Under the pieces are notes generated by a model. The model saw only the letters and a list, made by a program, of their open reading frames with translations, did no database searches and was not told where the DNA came from. From NCBI GenBank assembly GCA_022969175.1, contig JALJPB010000002.1:1-56568 (forward strand): DNA of 56,568 bases. Reading direction: 5' to 3'. Source of the DNA: Colwellia sp. (GTDB lineage: Bacteria; Pseudomonadota; Gammaproteobacteria; Enterobacterales; Alteromonadaceae). The position numbers were made by a program, and so were the translations under genes. Positions 9,736 through 17,792 of the stretch are shown here, in pieces (the stretch's first letter is position 1; each line of letters opens with the position of its first letter).

Positions 9736-10476
9736 CTAGCCTTTCACTTCTCGTCGCCCCAGCCACAGCGTGCCAAAAATTAAAACACTACCCGCTATAA
9801 GTAGACTTAATGTTTTTGCTTCAGCTTGTACAAGGGCATTTTCAACCATGGTACTTGTCATGTGGTAAGTCCAAGGATCGTAACGCCAATATTGCTCTGA
9901 ATTCACTAAGGTCATTGCTGTCATCGTCATGACAATTCCTACACCTAAGGGTATCACCACATTTCGCCACCGCCAGCTAATAACATGACCAATAAGTAAA
10001 ATAGGTAAACAGGTAATACTAATACTTAACAAGTGAATCAAAAATGGCGACTCAAAAGCATCTTTTCCCTGATAACCAATTAACATCATAAATGAAATGC
10101 TTAAACCGGTAAGAAAATACATAATAATTGAAGCTAAAATGACAAAAAGCCAAGCGATAAAGGCTTTAACAACAAATAGTTTCCATTGGGGTATTGGCAT
10201 AGTAGCCATATACCGCCAACCCGAATTTTTATGCTCTATAGCATTAATTAAGGTAGTAATCAGCGCAATATACAAAGGCAGCATTAACATATACCAAAGT
10301 GAGGTTGCACCTGACCAATAAAGTGCCCAGCCTTTTGCTGAGATTTTTTCGCCAGCCCCTTCTACTACAATCATCAACTGAAGTAGCACCACACTTAACG
10401 GACATAACAAGGTCATTAATAATGCTTGAGATCGTTTGATTTTAATTAGCTCAACTAAAAATAATTTATAGATAAT
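9736..10476 (-). CDS. ABC-2 family transporter permease (non-canonical start)
   Basis: An integral membrane protein with about six hydrophobic segments, the permease partner of the ATPase at 10805-11713 and similar to ABC2_membrane_4/lantibiotic-immunity-type permeases. The first ATG is at 10416 but has no ribosome binding site, and the frame stays open upstream for 20 more codons with the conserved family N-terminus (YKLFLVELIKIKRSQALL) before a strong AAAGGAG at 10482-10488. The only codons at initiation distance are ATT (10474-10476) and ATC (10471-10473). I give the ATT start (246 aa); starting at 10416 gives 226 aa and loses the cytosolic coupling segment. A sequencing error or inactivated start is the alternative. 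Confidence 0.7.
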   Translation of the reverse strand: MIYKLFLVELIKIKRSQALLMTLLCPLSVVLLQLMIVVEGAGEKISAKGWALYWSGATSLWYMLMLPLYIALITTLINAIEHKNSGWRYMATMPIPQWKLFVVKAFIAWLFVILASIIMYFLTGLSISFMMLIGYQGKDAFESPFLIHLLSISITCLPILLIGHVISWRWRNVVIPLGVGIVMTMTAMTLVNSEQYWRYDPWTYHMTSTMVENALVQAEAKTLSLLIAGSVLIFGTLWLGRREVKG

Positions 10477-10491
10477 TTTTCTCCTTTAGTG

Positions 10492-10807
10492 TTATACCAA
10501 GTCCATTAAGTTTGTTCTCACTCAGAGCTTGCCAGCGTTTTGAGAACAAATAGAATTTTTTTGTATATAGTTATTCTATATGAAAGAAATTCTGTGCGGT
10601 TATCGAATCGCTGGAAAGCTCCCAAAGGGCGAGTTTAAAAGGCTTACAGTCTGCGTTATTGATTTTGATAAGGTTCCTACATGGATGTAGGACATTAGAG
10701 TAATGCAGGAGCAATTACCGAGAATAACCATTATCTTCAATCAATGCCTTGCCTCTAAGCCTTTAAAATCTCGCTGAGTGGGAAGAAACTTAATGGAATT
10801 GGTATTA
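10492..10807. mobile_element. MITE-like non-autonomous element with 34-bp terminal inverted repeats
   Basis: The ends 10492-10525 and 10774-10807 are inverted repeats matching at about 30 of 34 positions (outer motif TACCAA.TCCATTAAGTTT). TTA flanks both ends as a possible target duplication. A second inverted pair lies inside (GCGAGTTTAAAAGGCTTA near 10629 against TAAGCCTTTAAAATCTCGC near 10755), and the centre is a perfect hairpin, TCCTACATGGATGTAGGA (10675-10692). It has no coding capacity. It sits between the ATPase and permease genes of one transporter, and its right end coincides with the ATPase stop codon. A miniature inverted-repeat element mobilised in trans is the best reading. Confidence 0.8.
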
Positions 10808-11713
10808 ATTAACTTGCTGATTAAATTTTTGAAAACATTGCTCTAACGAACGGGCTTGATACCTAGATTGAAAAATTTCAATGTTATTATTAATTAATAA
10901 TTGATGAACGCTAGGACAGTGTTGTTTTTCTATGTTGGTAATGGTTATTTGGCTATTAGATTGAATATCTAATGAGAAGCCCTTTGATACTAATAAATCG
11001 AGTGCAAGCTTAGGCTCGGTGATCTCTAGTGATAAACAGCCCAGAGCATCATTAATTAATTCGCTTAATGACTGTTGAAAAATCATTTTTCCTTGTTGAA
11101 TTGCGCCAACATCAGTGGCAATTTTTTCAACCTCATCAAGTAGGTGACTCGATAAAAACACCGTACAATTGTCTTGCTCAGGTAAATTTTTTAATAAGTT
11201 TCTAACATCAATAATACCTTGAGGGTCTAAGCCATTGGTTGGCTCATCTAGGATGAGTAATCTAGGTTGTCCCATCAAACTATTAGCAATGGCTAATCGT
11301 TGCTTCATGCCCAGTGAATAATTACTGATGATTAGTTTTTTATTATCTGCTAAACCGACAATTTCTAATACTCGTGATATTTCAGTTTTTGGCAAGTTTT
11401 TTAGCAGACGAGTTAATTGGAGAAACTCAGCGGCATTTAAGTGCTCGTATAAAACAGGAGAGTCGATAATACAGCCAATATGTTGTTTATAAGTAGCATT
11501 ACTAATGGCAATTTTATCGCCAAAAATAGTCACATCTCCTCGATCAACTTTTAATAACCCCAGTAATATTCTGATGGTAGTAGATTTACCCGCACCATTA
11601 TTTCCTAAAAAGCCATAAACACTGCCTTGCTTTACCTTAAGTGATATTTCATCTAGTATTTTTTTACCGTTAAAGGTTTTACTTACCTTATTGGTTTCAA
11701 TGATATATTCCAT
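10805..11713 (-). CDS. ABC transporter ATP-binding protein
   Basis: A 302-aa nucleotide-binding subunit from the ATG at 11713; a GTG at 11719 is also possible. It shows Walker A (GNNGAGKS), the Q-loop region, signature YSLGMKQR, Walker B (LLILDEPTNGLDPQG) and the H-loop (SSHLLDE). The fold of the first ~220 residues is the CcmA/BcrA-type ATPase used by ABC-2 drug, bacteriocin or antibiotic exporters; the last ~80 residues are the usual variable tail. The permease partner follows at 9736-10476, separated by the MITE-like element. A NarL-type two-component system is divergently transcribed from the same intergenic region and probably controls it. Confidence 0.88.
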   Translation of the reverse strand: MEYIIETNKVSKTFNGKKILDEISLKVKQGSVYGFLGNNGAGKSTTIRILLGLLKVDRGDVTIFGDKIAISNATYKQHIGCIIDSPVLYEHLNAAEFLQLTRLLKNLPKTEISRVLEIVGLADNKKLIISNYSLGMKQRLAIANSLMGQPRLLILDEPTNGLDPQGIIDVRNLLKNLPEQDNCTVFLSSHLLDEVEKIATDVGAIQQGKMIFQQSLSELINDALGCLSLEITEPKLALDLLVSKGFSLDIQSNSQITITNIEKQHCPSVHQLLINNNIEIFQSRYQARSLEQCFQKFNQQVN

Positions 11714-11804
11714 TCCCACCCCACTTATTTATTTGTTGAATTAGATGAATTAATTTAAACAAAATAAATTACTGAGGTAATCAGCCATAAGGGTGATTTT
11801 AGCT

Positions 11805-11847
11805 AGGTCTGAGGTCTGATTTTAATTAGCTGTTATTGCTTTATACT
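11805..11847 (+). promoter_or_regulatory. Candidate regulatory direct repeat and -10 upstream of kinase gene
   Basis: In the ~205 bp between the divergent ATPase and histidine kinase genes, AGGTCTG is repeated head to tail (11805-11818), followed by a -10-like TATACT at 11842-11847. This could be a response-regulator site serving one or both divergent units. No good -35 was seen. Confidence 0.35.
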
Positions 11848-11923
11848 AACGGTACTGAGATGTAGTCGGCCTATTTATCGAGAGCCGATTCAGCATCAAA
11901 GCAACATAAGGGCTCAAATAAAC

Positions 11924-13390
11924 GTGGTAACCAATATTAGTATTTTTCGTTCATTAAAATTTAAACTGCCTTTTGCCTTAATCTTGGTGAGTTACCTTTT
12001 TTCACTGCTCTTCTCTTTAGCCCTTACAATTTCGGGCTCGAATCAACCACATGCAAAAGAGCTTTATTTTAAGCAATGGTTTAACCAAACATTAACCTCT
12101 CCTATTGAACAGATTTTAACAGAAGAACTTAAGATAACGCCAAACCAACAATTTAAAGAACTGCTTTACCCACTGATAAATAAGTCCTTCACTCTGCAAC
12201 AAAATAAGCAGCTAAATAGTCAGGATATAATAATAAAAAGTATCGCTATAGTTGATAATAAAGCGCAGCTAATCGCACAGTGGGGGGAAGAGTTATTTAC
12301 CGCTGGAGATATCGGTTCTCAGTTAATGATTCGTGCCAGAGATGACTTAGCCGATGCGCTAATAGGCCATTACAATAGTGGTATTGAGTCGATAAGTAAA
12401 AATGACCAACTAATAATAAAACCACTAAAAAATAAACAACAAAAAATCATTGGCGCAATAATATCAAAACAGCAATGGCGAGAAGGCATGTTAGATACCA
12501 ACTTACTCAGCTTTCTTACGATAACGCCATTCACTGACTTATTAATTTATTCGCTATTGCCATTAATTTTAGTGATCCCGGTAAGTTTCACCATTGTATT
12601 TTTAGCGACCAAGCAGTTGCGCCAGCATCTTAACCATTTGTACTCTACCCTCAATTATTGGACTAAAGGAGAGCTTTATCATCAAATAGAAATTACCAGT
12701 AACGATGAAATAGGCCTGTGTTTATCAAGGTTAAACATCATGGCGACACAGTTAAAAGAGCTGATTGAAGATAATAATCAACTTGCTTCACTTAACGAAC
12801 GACAGTATCTAGCCGCAGAGCTACATGATACGGTAAAGCAAAACTTGTTCTCTAATAACCTATCCCTCGCTAGCTGCAAGCAATTAATCAATGGCGATAA
12901 AACCGAACAAGCACAAATTGTTTTACAACAAGTTATCAACTCTAACCAACAAGCATTTAGTCAGGTTAATCAATTGATCTCCACACTGCAGCCTAACAAT
13001 CGCAGTGGAAATTTTTCTGATGAATTAAGAACTCAGCTAACCTTATGGCATGATAATAATCCATTAGAAATTAATAAAACTATTAAGGTCTTCAATAGTT
13101 GTCCCATTCAATTACAACACGTAATTAAACGCTGCCTAGGCGAGGTACTGCAAAATATAAGTAAACATAGTCAAGCAACAAAAATCAATTTATTGATTGA
13201 ACAACAAAAAGAAAAAATAATCTTTGAAATTATTGATAATGGTCAATGGCAAAAGCCATTTAAAAAAGGACAAGGCTTAAGTTTAATGCAGCACAGGGTA
13301 GAAAATATAGGTGGCAGCTTTAACGCCAATTTTAATCATCAAACACCCGCTTATTCAGGAATAAAAATATCAATATGCCTGCCGATATAA
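11924..13390 (+). CDS. NarL-type sensor histidine kinase
   Basis: A 488-aa membrane kinase with a GTG start. A transmembrane segment near residues 15-37 and another near 204-228 bracket a ~165-residue periplasmic sensor region. A HAMP linker (~228-282) follows, then a HisKA_3 domain with the H-box AAELHDTVKQ (phospho-acceptor His301) and a HATPase domain (EVLQNISKHSQA, IIDNG, GQGLSLM). HisKA_3 kinases phosphorylate LuxR/NarL-type regulators, matching the next gene, which overlaps by 16 bp. The divergent ABC exporter suggests it senses a toxic compound or envelope stress, as in LiaS/BceS-like arrangements; the signal is unknown. Confidence 0.88.
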   Translation: MVTNISIFRSLKFKLPFALILVSYLFSLLFSLALTISGSNQPHAKELYFKQWFNQTLTSPIEQILTEELKITPNQQFKELLYPLINKSFTLQQNKQLNSQDIIIKSIAIVDNKAQLIAQWGEELFTAGDIGSQLMIRARDDLADALIGHYNSGIESISKNDQLIIKPLKNKQQKIIGAIISKQQWREGMLDTNLLSFLTITPFTDLLIYSLLPLILVIPVSFTIVFLATKQLRQHLNHLYSTLNYWTKGELYHQIEITSNDEIGLCLSRLNIMATQLKELIEDNNQLASLNERQYLAAELHDTVKQNLFSNNLSLASCKQLINGDKTEQAQIVLQQVINSNQQAFSQVNQLISTLQPNNRSGNFSDELRTQLTLWHDNNPLEINKTIKVFNSCPIQLQHVIKRCLGEVLQNISKHSQATKINLLIEQQKEKIIFEIIDNGQWQKPFKKGQGLSLMQHRVENIGGSFNANFNHQTPAYSGIKISICLPI

Positions 13391-14040
13391 ATAAAACAAT
13401 TACCGTGATCAGCATTGACGATCACCCCATGGTAAGAGAAGGCATAGCGCTTTTTCTTTCTCTTCAAAATGATATAAACGTTATTGCTCAAGCAAGCACT
13501 ATCGACGAAGGATTGGCTTTAATAGCTCTACACAAGCCTGATGTTGTATTAATGGACTTACAAATTGAAGATACATTGGCGGGCATTGAAGGAACACAAC
13601 TTGTCAAAAAACAATCGCCAGAAAGTGAAGTCATTATATTAACCTCTTACCATAATGACGAATACATTCTCCCTGCTTTTGAGGCCGGTGCATTGTCTTA
13701 TTTACTCAAAGATATTTTGCCTGAAGAATTAAGCTCTGCGGTTCGAAAAGCAGCACAAAAACAGGCGGTATTCTCCCCTATTGTTGCCAATAAGTTGTTA
13801 AAATATGCCAGCTCACAAAAACCACTAAATGCTAAAGTGGCATTAAAAATGACGTTAAGTGAACGAGAACACCAAATATTAAAGCTGATAGCAACGGGTA
13901 ATAATAATGCAGAAATAGCCGAAGCGTTATTTATTGCCATCAAAACCGTTAAGACTCATGTCAGTAATATTTTAGCCAAATTACAACTTAGAGACCGAAC
14001 ACAAGTGGCGGTACATGCTTGGAAGAGTGGCATGATGTAA
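13375..14040 (+). CDS. NarL/FixJ-family response regulator
   Basis: A 221-aa two-domain regulator. The receiver domain (residues ~8-125) carries the acidic pair in SIDDHPM, phospho-acceptor Asp61 in VVLMDLQIE and the Lys in LLKDILP. The C-terminal LuxR-type helix-turn-helix (~155-215) has the hallmark LSEREHQILKLIATG, NAEIAEAL, KTVKTHVSNILAKL. The start overlaps the kinase stop region by 16 bp, implying translational coupling. Its likely targets are its own operon and the divergent ABC exporter. Confidence 0.92.
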   Translation: MPADINKTITVISIDDHPMVREGIALFLSLQNDINVIAQASTIDEGLALIALHKPDVVLMDLQIEDTLAGIEGTQLVKKQSPESEVIILTSYHNDEYILPAFEAGALSYLLKDILPEELSSAVRKAAQKQAVFSPIVANKLLKYASSQKPLNAKVALKMTLSEREHQILKLIATGNNNAEIAEALFIAIKTVKTHVSNILAKLQLRDRTQVAVHAWKSGMM

Positions 14041-14112
14041 TGAGCAAGCTAAAAATATAAAGTCGGGCTGTTAATTGCACTGTTAATTACACTCTCAATT
14101 CAATATCTTTTA

Positions 14113-14955
14113 TCACTCCAGTATAACTTTCCTTTGCTCTGTAACTTCTGAAAAGTATTGGTAATTGCCCTTTTTGAGTTGGCTTGGAACTTTAACTGGC
14201 ACATGAATACCCACATGATTTTTAGCATTAACCCTAGTATTTAAAATATCACGACCTTCTGCTGAAAAGTAAAACCAATAAGGAGGGAAATTTATATGGC
14301 TAAATCGTTTTTGCCAATAATTTTGATGAAAAATAAAATGTTCATCATCGGGATCAGCGTCCCCCATATGCATAACCGTTGCCGTTTCATTGAGTGTGAC
14401 TCTAAAGACCAAGTTCTCTACTTCTGCTCTTGATGGCCAGCCGGCATGTGGAATACGAACCGCTTCAACAATCAGTTTATCAAATTTTTTATACCAAGGT
14501 TTGTCTTGATAGTTGAGCGTAATAGAAACTACCTGTTGCTCTGCAATCTTTCGGTTGACTAATGGCCTTAGCAGTTCAGCCGCTTGCTTTGAACAAAATA
14601 GCTTAGTGGCAGAATGACGTTTTAAATAGTCTGCAACTTCTTGGGCATTAAAATGATCATCATGAGCATGGCTGATAAAAATAGCATCTATGTCGTTATA
14701 GGGTGTTGTACCTGACATTATTGCTTTTTTAATTTCTTCGGGAACCAATTGATATATACCAAAGTTTTTATGGAAGAAAGGATCAAATAATATTTTTGTC
14801 TTTTGATGAGTAAAGAGTATCGCTTCGTTACCTAAATACTGAGCGGTTGCTGTTGATTCAATTTGTTGATGAGACGCTCCCTTAGTAATATGAGCAAAAC
14901 AATTTATGCTAAATAGCCAAAAAATCAATAACCATGCAAAATATCCCTTTCTCAT
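14113..14955 (-). CDS. Exported metallo-beta-lactamase-fold hydrolase
   Basis: A 280-aa protein with a signal peptide (MRKGYFAWLLIFWLF...CFA, cleavage near residue 21), hence probably periplasmic. The MBL zinc motif is ISHAHDDHFN, with further ligand candidates in IPHAGW and HMGDAD. The fold matches the broad UlaG/lactonase-like group (Lactamase_B_2/3), so the substrate cannot be assigned and an antibiotic-hydrolysing role should not be assumed. It is the last gene of the RND/two-component operon and overlaps the DJ-1 gene by 4 bp (ATGA). Confidence 0.78.
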   Translation of the reverse strand: MRKGYFAWLLIFWLFSINCFAHITKGASHQQIESTATAQYLGNEAILFTHQKTKILFDPFFHKNFGIYQLVPEEIKKAIMSGTTPYNDIDAIFISHAHDDHFNAQEVADYLKRHSATKLFCSKQAAELLRPLVNRKIAEQQVVSITLNYQDKPWYKKFDKLIVEAVRIPHAGWPSRAEVENLVFRVTLNETATVMHMGDADPDDEHFIFHQNYWQKRFSHINFPPYWFYFSAEGRDILNTRVNAKNHVGIHVPVKVPSQLKKGNYQYFSEVTEQRKVILE

Positions 14956-15701
14956 ATTTTTTTACTCTTTAACAAATCAATAAAACGCTGGGCCAAGGTA
15001 TAACAATCCCCCGGCCATCGACCAGATAAATAATTTCCGTCTTGAACAACAAAGCCATTAAGTTTTCTAACGCTATCTTTTATCGGCAATATCGAACCTT
15101 GTTTAAAGTCTTTAGCAGATTTAAGCACTCGTTTCACTTCAGTGGCCACTGAAATATTATAAGTACGATAGTAATTTTTTAACCATAACCATGTCATTGC
15201 CCATGCGGCTAGCTCCATAGGTTTAATTAAGCCCGTGGTTTTTCTGCCATGCAATACTGATTGTCCGGTATCGCTATCAATACTTCGAGCAAGCAATAAT
15301 ACACCATGACAAACAGTTGCCACGGGAAGATCTTTTTTAAATGCATCAACTATTAGTTTTTGCGCCGTCGACGACTCAATTAATGTTTTCATTCCTTGAG
15401 CATGCCCACCCGGTACATGTAAGCCTTGAACATTGTCGATATCGACCTGCTGATAGCTTATCGGTTGTTGAAACGCCTTGCTGGCAATCATAGCGTTATA
15501 ACATTTCATCGCAGGCTTTTGTGGCATTAATAGTGGTGACAATAGACTAAAACCAATCTCTGTTAAGCGTTTATCTGCATAAGACTTTTCGCCATTGGGT
15601 GTCGCAAACTGTACTTCAAAGCCATTATCTACTAGTGCTTGCCAAATAACCCCTGACTCTGTGGGATCATAATCACTTGAGGGTAAAAGAATAATTATCA
15701 T
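14952..15701 (-). CDS. DJ-1/PfpI-family protein
   Basis: A 249-aa protein starting at the ATG at 15701, chosen because TAGGAAAG lies upstream and the first strand of the fold (MIIILLPSSDYDPTESG) begins there; a longer in-frame start at 15755 would overlap the kinase gene. The nucleophile elbow is VATVCHGVLLLARS, with an upstream glutamate in the TESG segment typical of the family. Related members are glyoxalase III/deglycase-like enzymes or class I amidotransferase-fold hydrolases. Its place behind a pump and stress two-component system suggests a role against electrophile or carbonyl stress (inference). Confidence 0.78.
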   Translation of the reverse strand: MIIILLPSSDYDPTESGVIWQALVDNGFEVQFATPNGEKSYADKRLTEIGFSLLSPLLMPQKPAMKCYNAMIASKAFQQPISYQQVDIDNVQGLHVPGGHAQGMKTLIESSTAQKLIVDAFKKDLPVATVCHGVLLLARSIDSDTGQSVLHGRKTTGLIKPMELAAWAMTWLWLKNYYRTYNISVATEVKRVLKSAKDFKQGSILPIKDSVRKLNGFVVQDGNYLSGRWPGDCYTLAQRFIDLLKSKKI

Positions 15702-15738
15702 CTGCTGCTTTCCTATATAGCTATGGAGCGGGTCTATC

Positions 15739-17052
15739 TCAAAGTTGAGTACCAAAATCTACAGTAACATTTCGTCCACCATCGATTTCATTATTTTGAT
15801 ACTGCCATGACATTTTATCAACAATTCGTGCCACTAACCTTAAGCCTAAACCATAGCCATAGTCGGCTGCCGTGTGATCGAGTGATTCTTGAGATTGATT
15901 AATATTAATGATGTTAACTTTAGCCTGATGAAAACTTATCACAACCTCACCTTCAGCGGTATATTGAAAGGCATTACGGATTAAATTATTAAGTACTAAT
16001 CGACAGGGTGTTTCGGCAAGCTGTAGCGTTTCATTATCGATATTTAATGAAATACTGACCTTTTTACCTTGCAGCAAATAATGATTATCGTCAACAAGGT
16101 GATTAATCATAGCGGTAACATTAACTTCTGAAGTTACTAACGAGTCGCCTTGCTCTCGACTCAACCACAGCAGTGTTTCAGTGGTATGTTGCATGTTTAA
16201 AGCAGCGCGTTTAATACGAGCAATAGCGGCAACACCTTTATGATCACAAGTCTCGCTAATGCCGGCATTTTCTAAAATTCGAGCCAGTAGTTCGCTATTA
16301 CTTTTAACCACAGCTATCGGTGTACGTAATTCGTGGCTAGCATGACGTAAAAAATCTTGCTCTTTATCAAGCATTTCACTGATACGAATAAGCGCAGCTT
16401 GTTGCTGATTGGCTATTCTGTTTAATTCGTTGAATTCAAAACTAGGTACAGCTTTTGTAACATTATCAATAGTTAGGGTATCAACCCAGTCACCCAGTTG
16501 TCTGACAGGTTTTAAGGTTCTTTTCAGTAAAAGGTGCACCACAATATGCATCATCACTAAAACTAGTAAAGCTATTGGCACGGTTAAACTGAACATTTTG
16601 ATAATGCCACTTTGGCTTAACGCGTCATATTGCTCAATGTTAATTTCACGAATTAAATAAAAGATCTGACCATCATTTAGTGGCTGAGCAATAATAAAAA
16701 TCGCCTGTTCAGGCCAAGGAACAAAAGTATCCTGACTAAAGATTCTAATTTTTTCCATTTCAAGTGATGAAACGTTTATTAAATGAGGAAAAATCCCCTT
16801 AACTCTCTGTGGTAGTTCTTGCCAGCCCAAATAGCCTTTAAAATGAATACTATCGGGTAACTCGACGGCTTCTTTGTTGTTATAAGCATGAGAAAATGCG
16901 TTACTTTCTAAGTGAAGATCCTGAAAATTAGCTTCATTTAAACCAACAATAAAATAAAAACTAATAACTATGGTGTAACTAAGCACTACCGTTAGCGCCA
17001 CTAAGCTTTGCATTTTCAAAATATAGCGACGTAGCGTTTGAGGTCTATTCAT
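15739..17052 (-). CDS. OmpR-partner sensor histidine kinase
   Basis: A 437-aa inner-membrane kinase. Transmembrane segments at ~16-37 and ~148-172 flank a ~110-residue periplasmic sensor region. A HAMP-like linker leads to HisKA with H-box FLRHASHELRTPIAVVKS (phospho-acceptor His240), then HATPase with the N-box NNLIRNAFQYT and the G-rich YGYGLGLRL. It overlaps the response regulator gene by 8 bp. Together with the RND pump it forms a typical self-controlled efflux operon. Confidence 0.9.
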   Translation of the reverse strand: MNRPQTLRRYILKMQSLVALTVVLSYTIVISFYFIVGLNEANFQDLHLESNAFSHAYNNKEAVELPDSIHFKGYLGWQELPQRVKGIFPHLINVSSLEMEKIRIFSQDTFVPWPEQAIFIIAQPLNDGQIFYLIREINIEQYDALSQSGIIKMFSLTVPIALLVLVMMHIVVHLLLKRTLKPVRQLGDWVDTLTIDNVTKAVPSFEFNELNRIANQQQAALIRISEMLDKEQDFLRHASHELRTPIAVVKSNSELLARILENAGISETCDHKGVAAIARIKRAALNMQHTTETLLWLSREQGDSLVTSEVNVTAMINHLVDDNHYLLQGKKVSISLNIDNETLQLAETPCRLVLNNLIRNAFQYTAEGEVVISFHQAKVNIININQSQESLDHTAADYGYGLGLRLVARIVDKMSWQYQNNEIDGGRNVTVDFGTQL

Positions 17053-17740
17053 TTTTCAGCCCGAAGCTAAAGCCTTGACCAGAAATGGTATGTATCAATT
17101 TAATTTCAGCTTCAAATTGAGGACCATCAATTTGTTGTCTAAGGTTATATAAATGTACTTTTAAACTATTGCTTTGTGGAAAGTCATCTCCCCATATTGC
17201 TTGCTTTAATTGCTCTTTAGAAACAATTTCAGGAGATTTTCTCATCAACACTTCTAATATTTTCCAGCCTGTCGGAGTGAACTGTAACCTTAGGTTATTT
17301 CGAAGTGCTGTTTTACTACTAAAATCCACCTCAAGCCCATGCAAAATAAGCTTATTAATCTGGCCAGTTCGGCGATTCGATAATACTTTTAAACGTGCTA
17401 CTAATTCGAGCATTTCAAAAGGTTTTACCATGTAGTCATCAATACCCACATCAAATCCTGAAAGTTTATCCTCTAAGGTATCGCGAGCCGTTAACATCAG
17501 TACTGGCGTATTAATGCCCTGCTCACGCATCTGCTTGCACATGGTAAGACCATCCATACGAGGCATATTAACGTCAAGAATAATAACATCAAAGGGGTGA
17601 TATTGTTTTTGTTGCTCAATTAACTGCAAGCCTGCAATACCATTCGCCGCATGATCACATTGCATGTTTTCAAGTTCGAGATAATCCACTACGGTAGTAG
17701 CTAAGTCCAAATCATCTTCAACAAGTAGGACGGTAATCAT
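17045..17740 (-). CDS. OmpR/PhoB-family response regulator
   Basis: A 231-aa regulator (233 aa if a GTG at 17746 is used; the ATG at 17740 fits the usual start MITVLLVEDD). The receiver domain shows the acidic DD near residue 9, phospho-acceptor Asp (IILDVNMPRMDG, residue 56), Thr in LTARD and Lys in VKPFEMLEL. The C-terminal winged helix (~130-228) contains FTPTGWKILEVLM, SLKVHLYNLRQQI and a final wing hairpin, HTISGQGF. It likely binds the 11-bp-period direct repeat upstream of the operon. Confidence 0.93.
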   Translation of the reverse strand: MITVLLVEDDLDLATTVVDYLELENMQCDHAANGIAGLQLIEQQKQYHPFDVIILDVNMPRMDGLTMCKQMREQGINTPVLMLTARDTLEDKLSGFDVGIDDYMVKPFEMLELVARLKVLSNRRTGQINKLILHGLEVDFSSKTALRNNLRLQFTPTGWKILEVLMRKSPEIVSKEQLKQAIWGDDFPQSNSLKVHLYNLRQQIDGPQFEAEIKLIHTISGQGFSFGLKNE

Positions 17741-17792
17741 GACCACACTCTCATAAATTCTTTACTCATAGATTTATTTCAGTAACAAAAAC

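Noticed and set aside
14113..14955. Antibiotic-degrading metallo-beta-lactamase
   Set aside because: Only the general MBL zinc fold is visible; the motifs fit the lactonase/UlaG-like group, so no resistance function is claimed.
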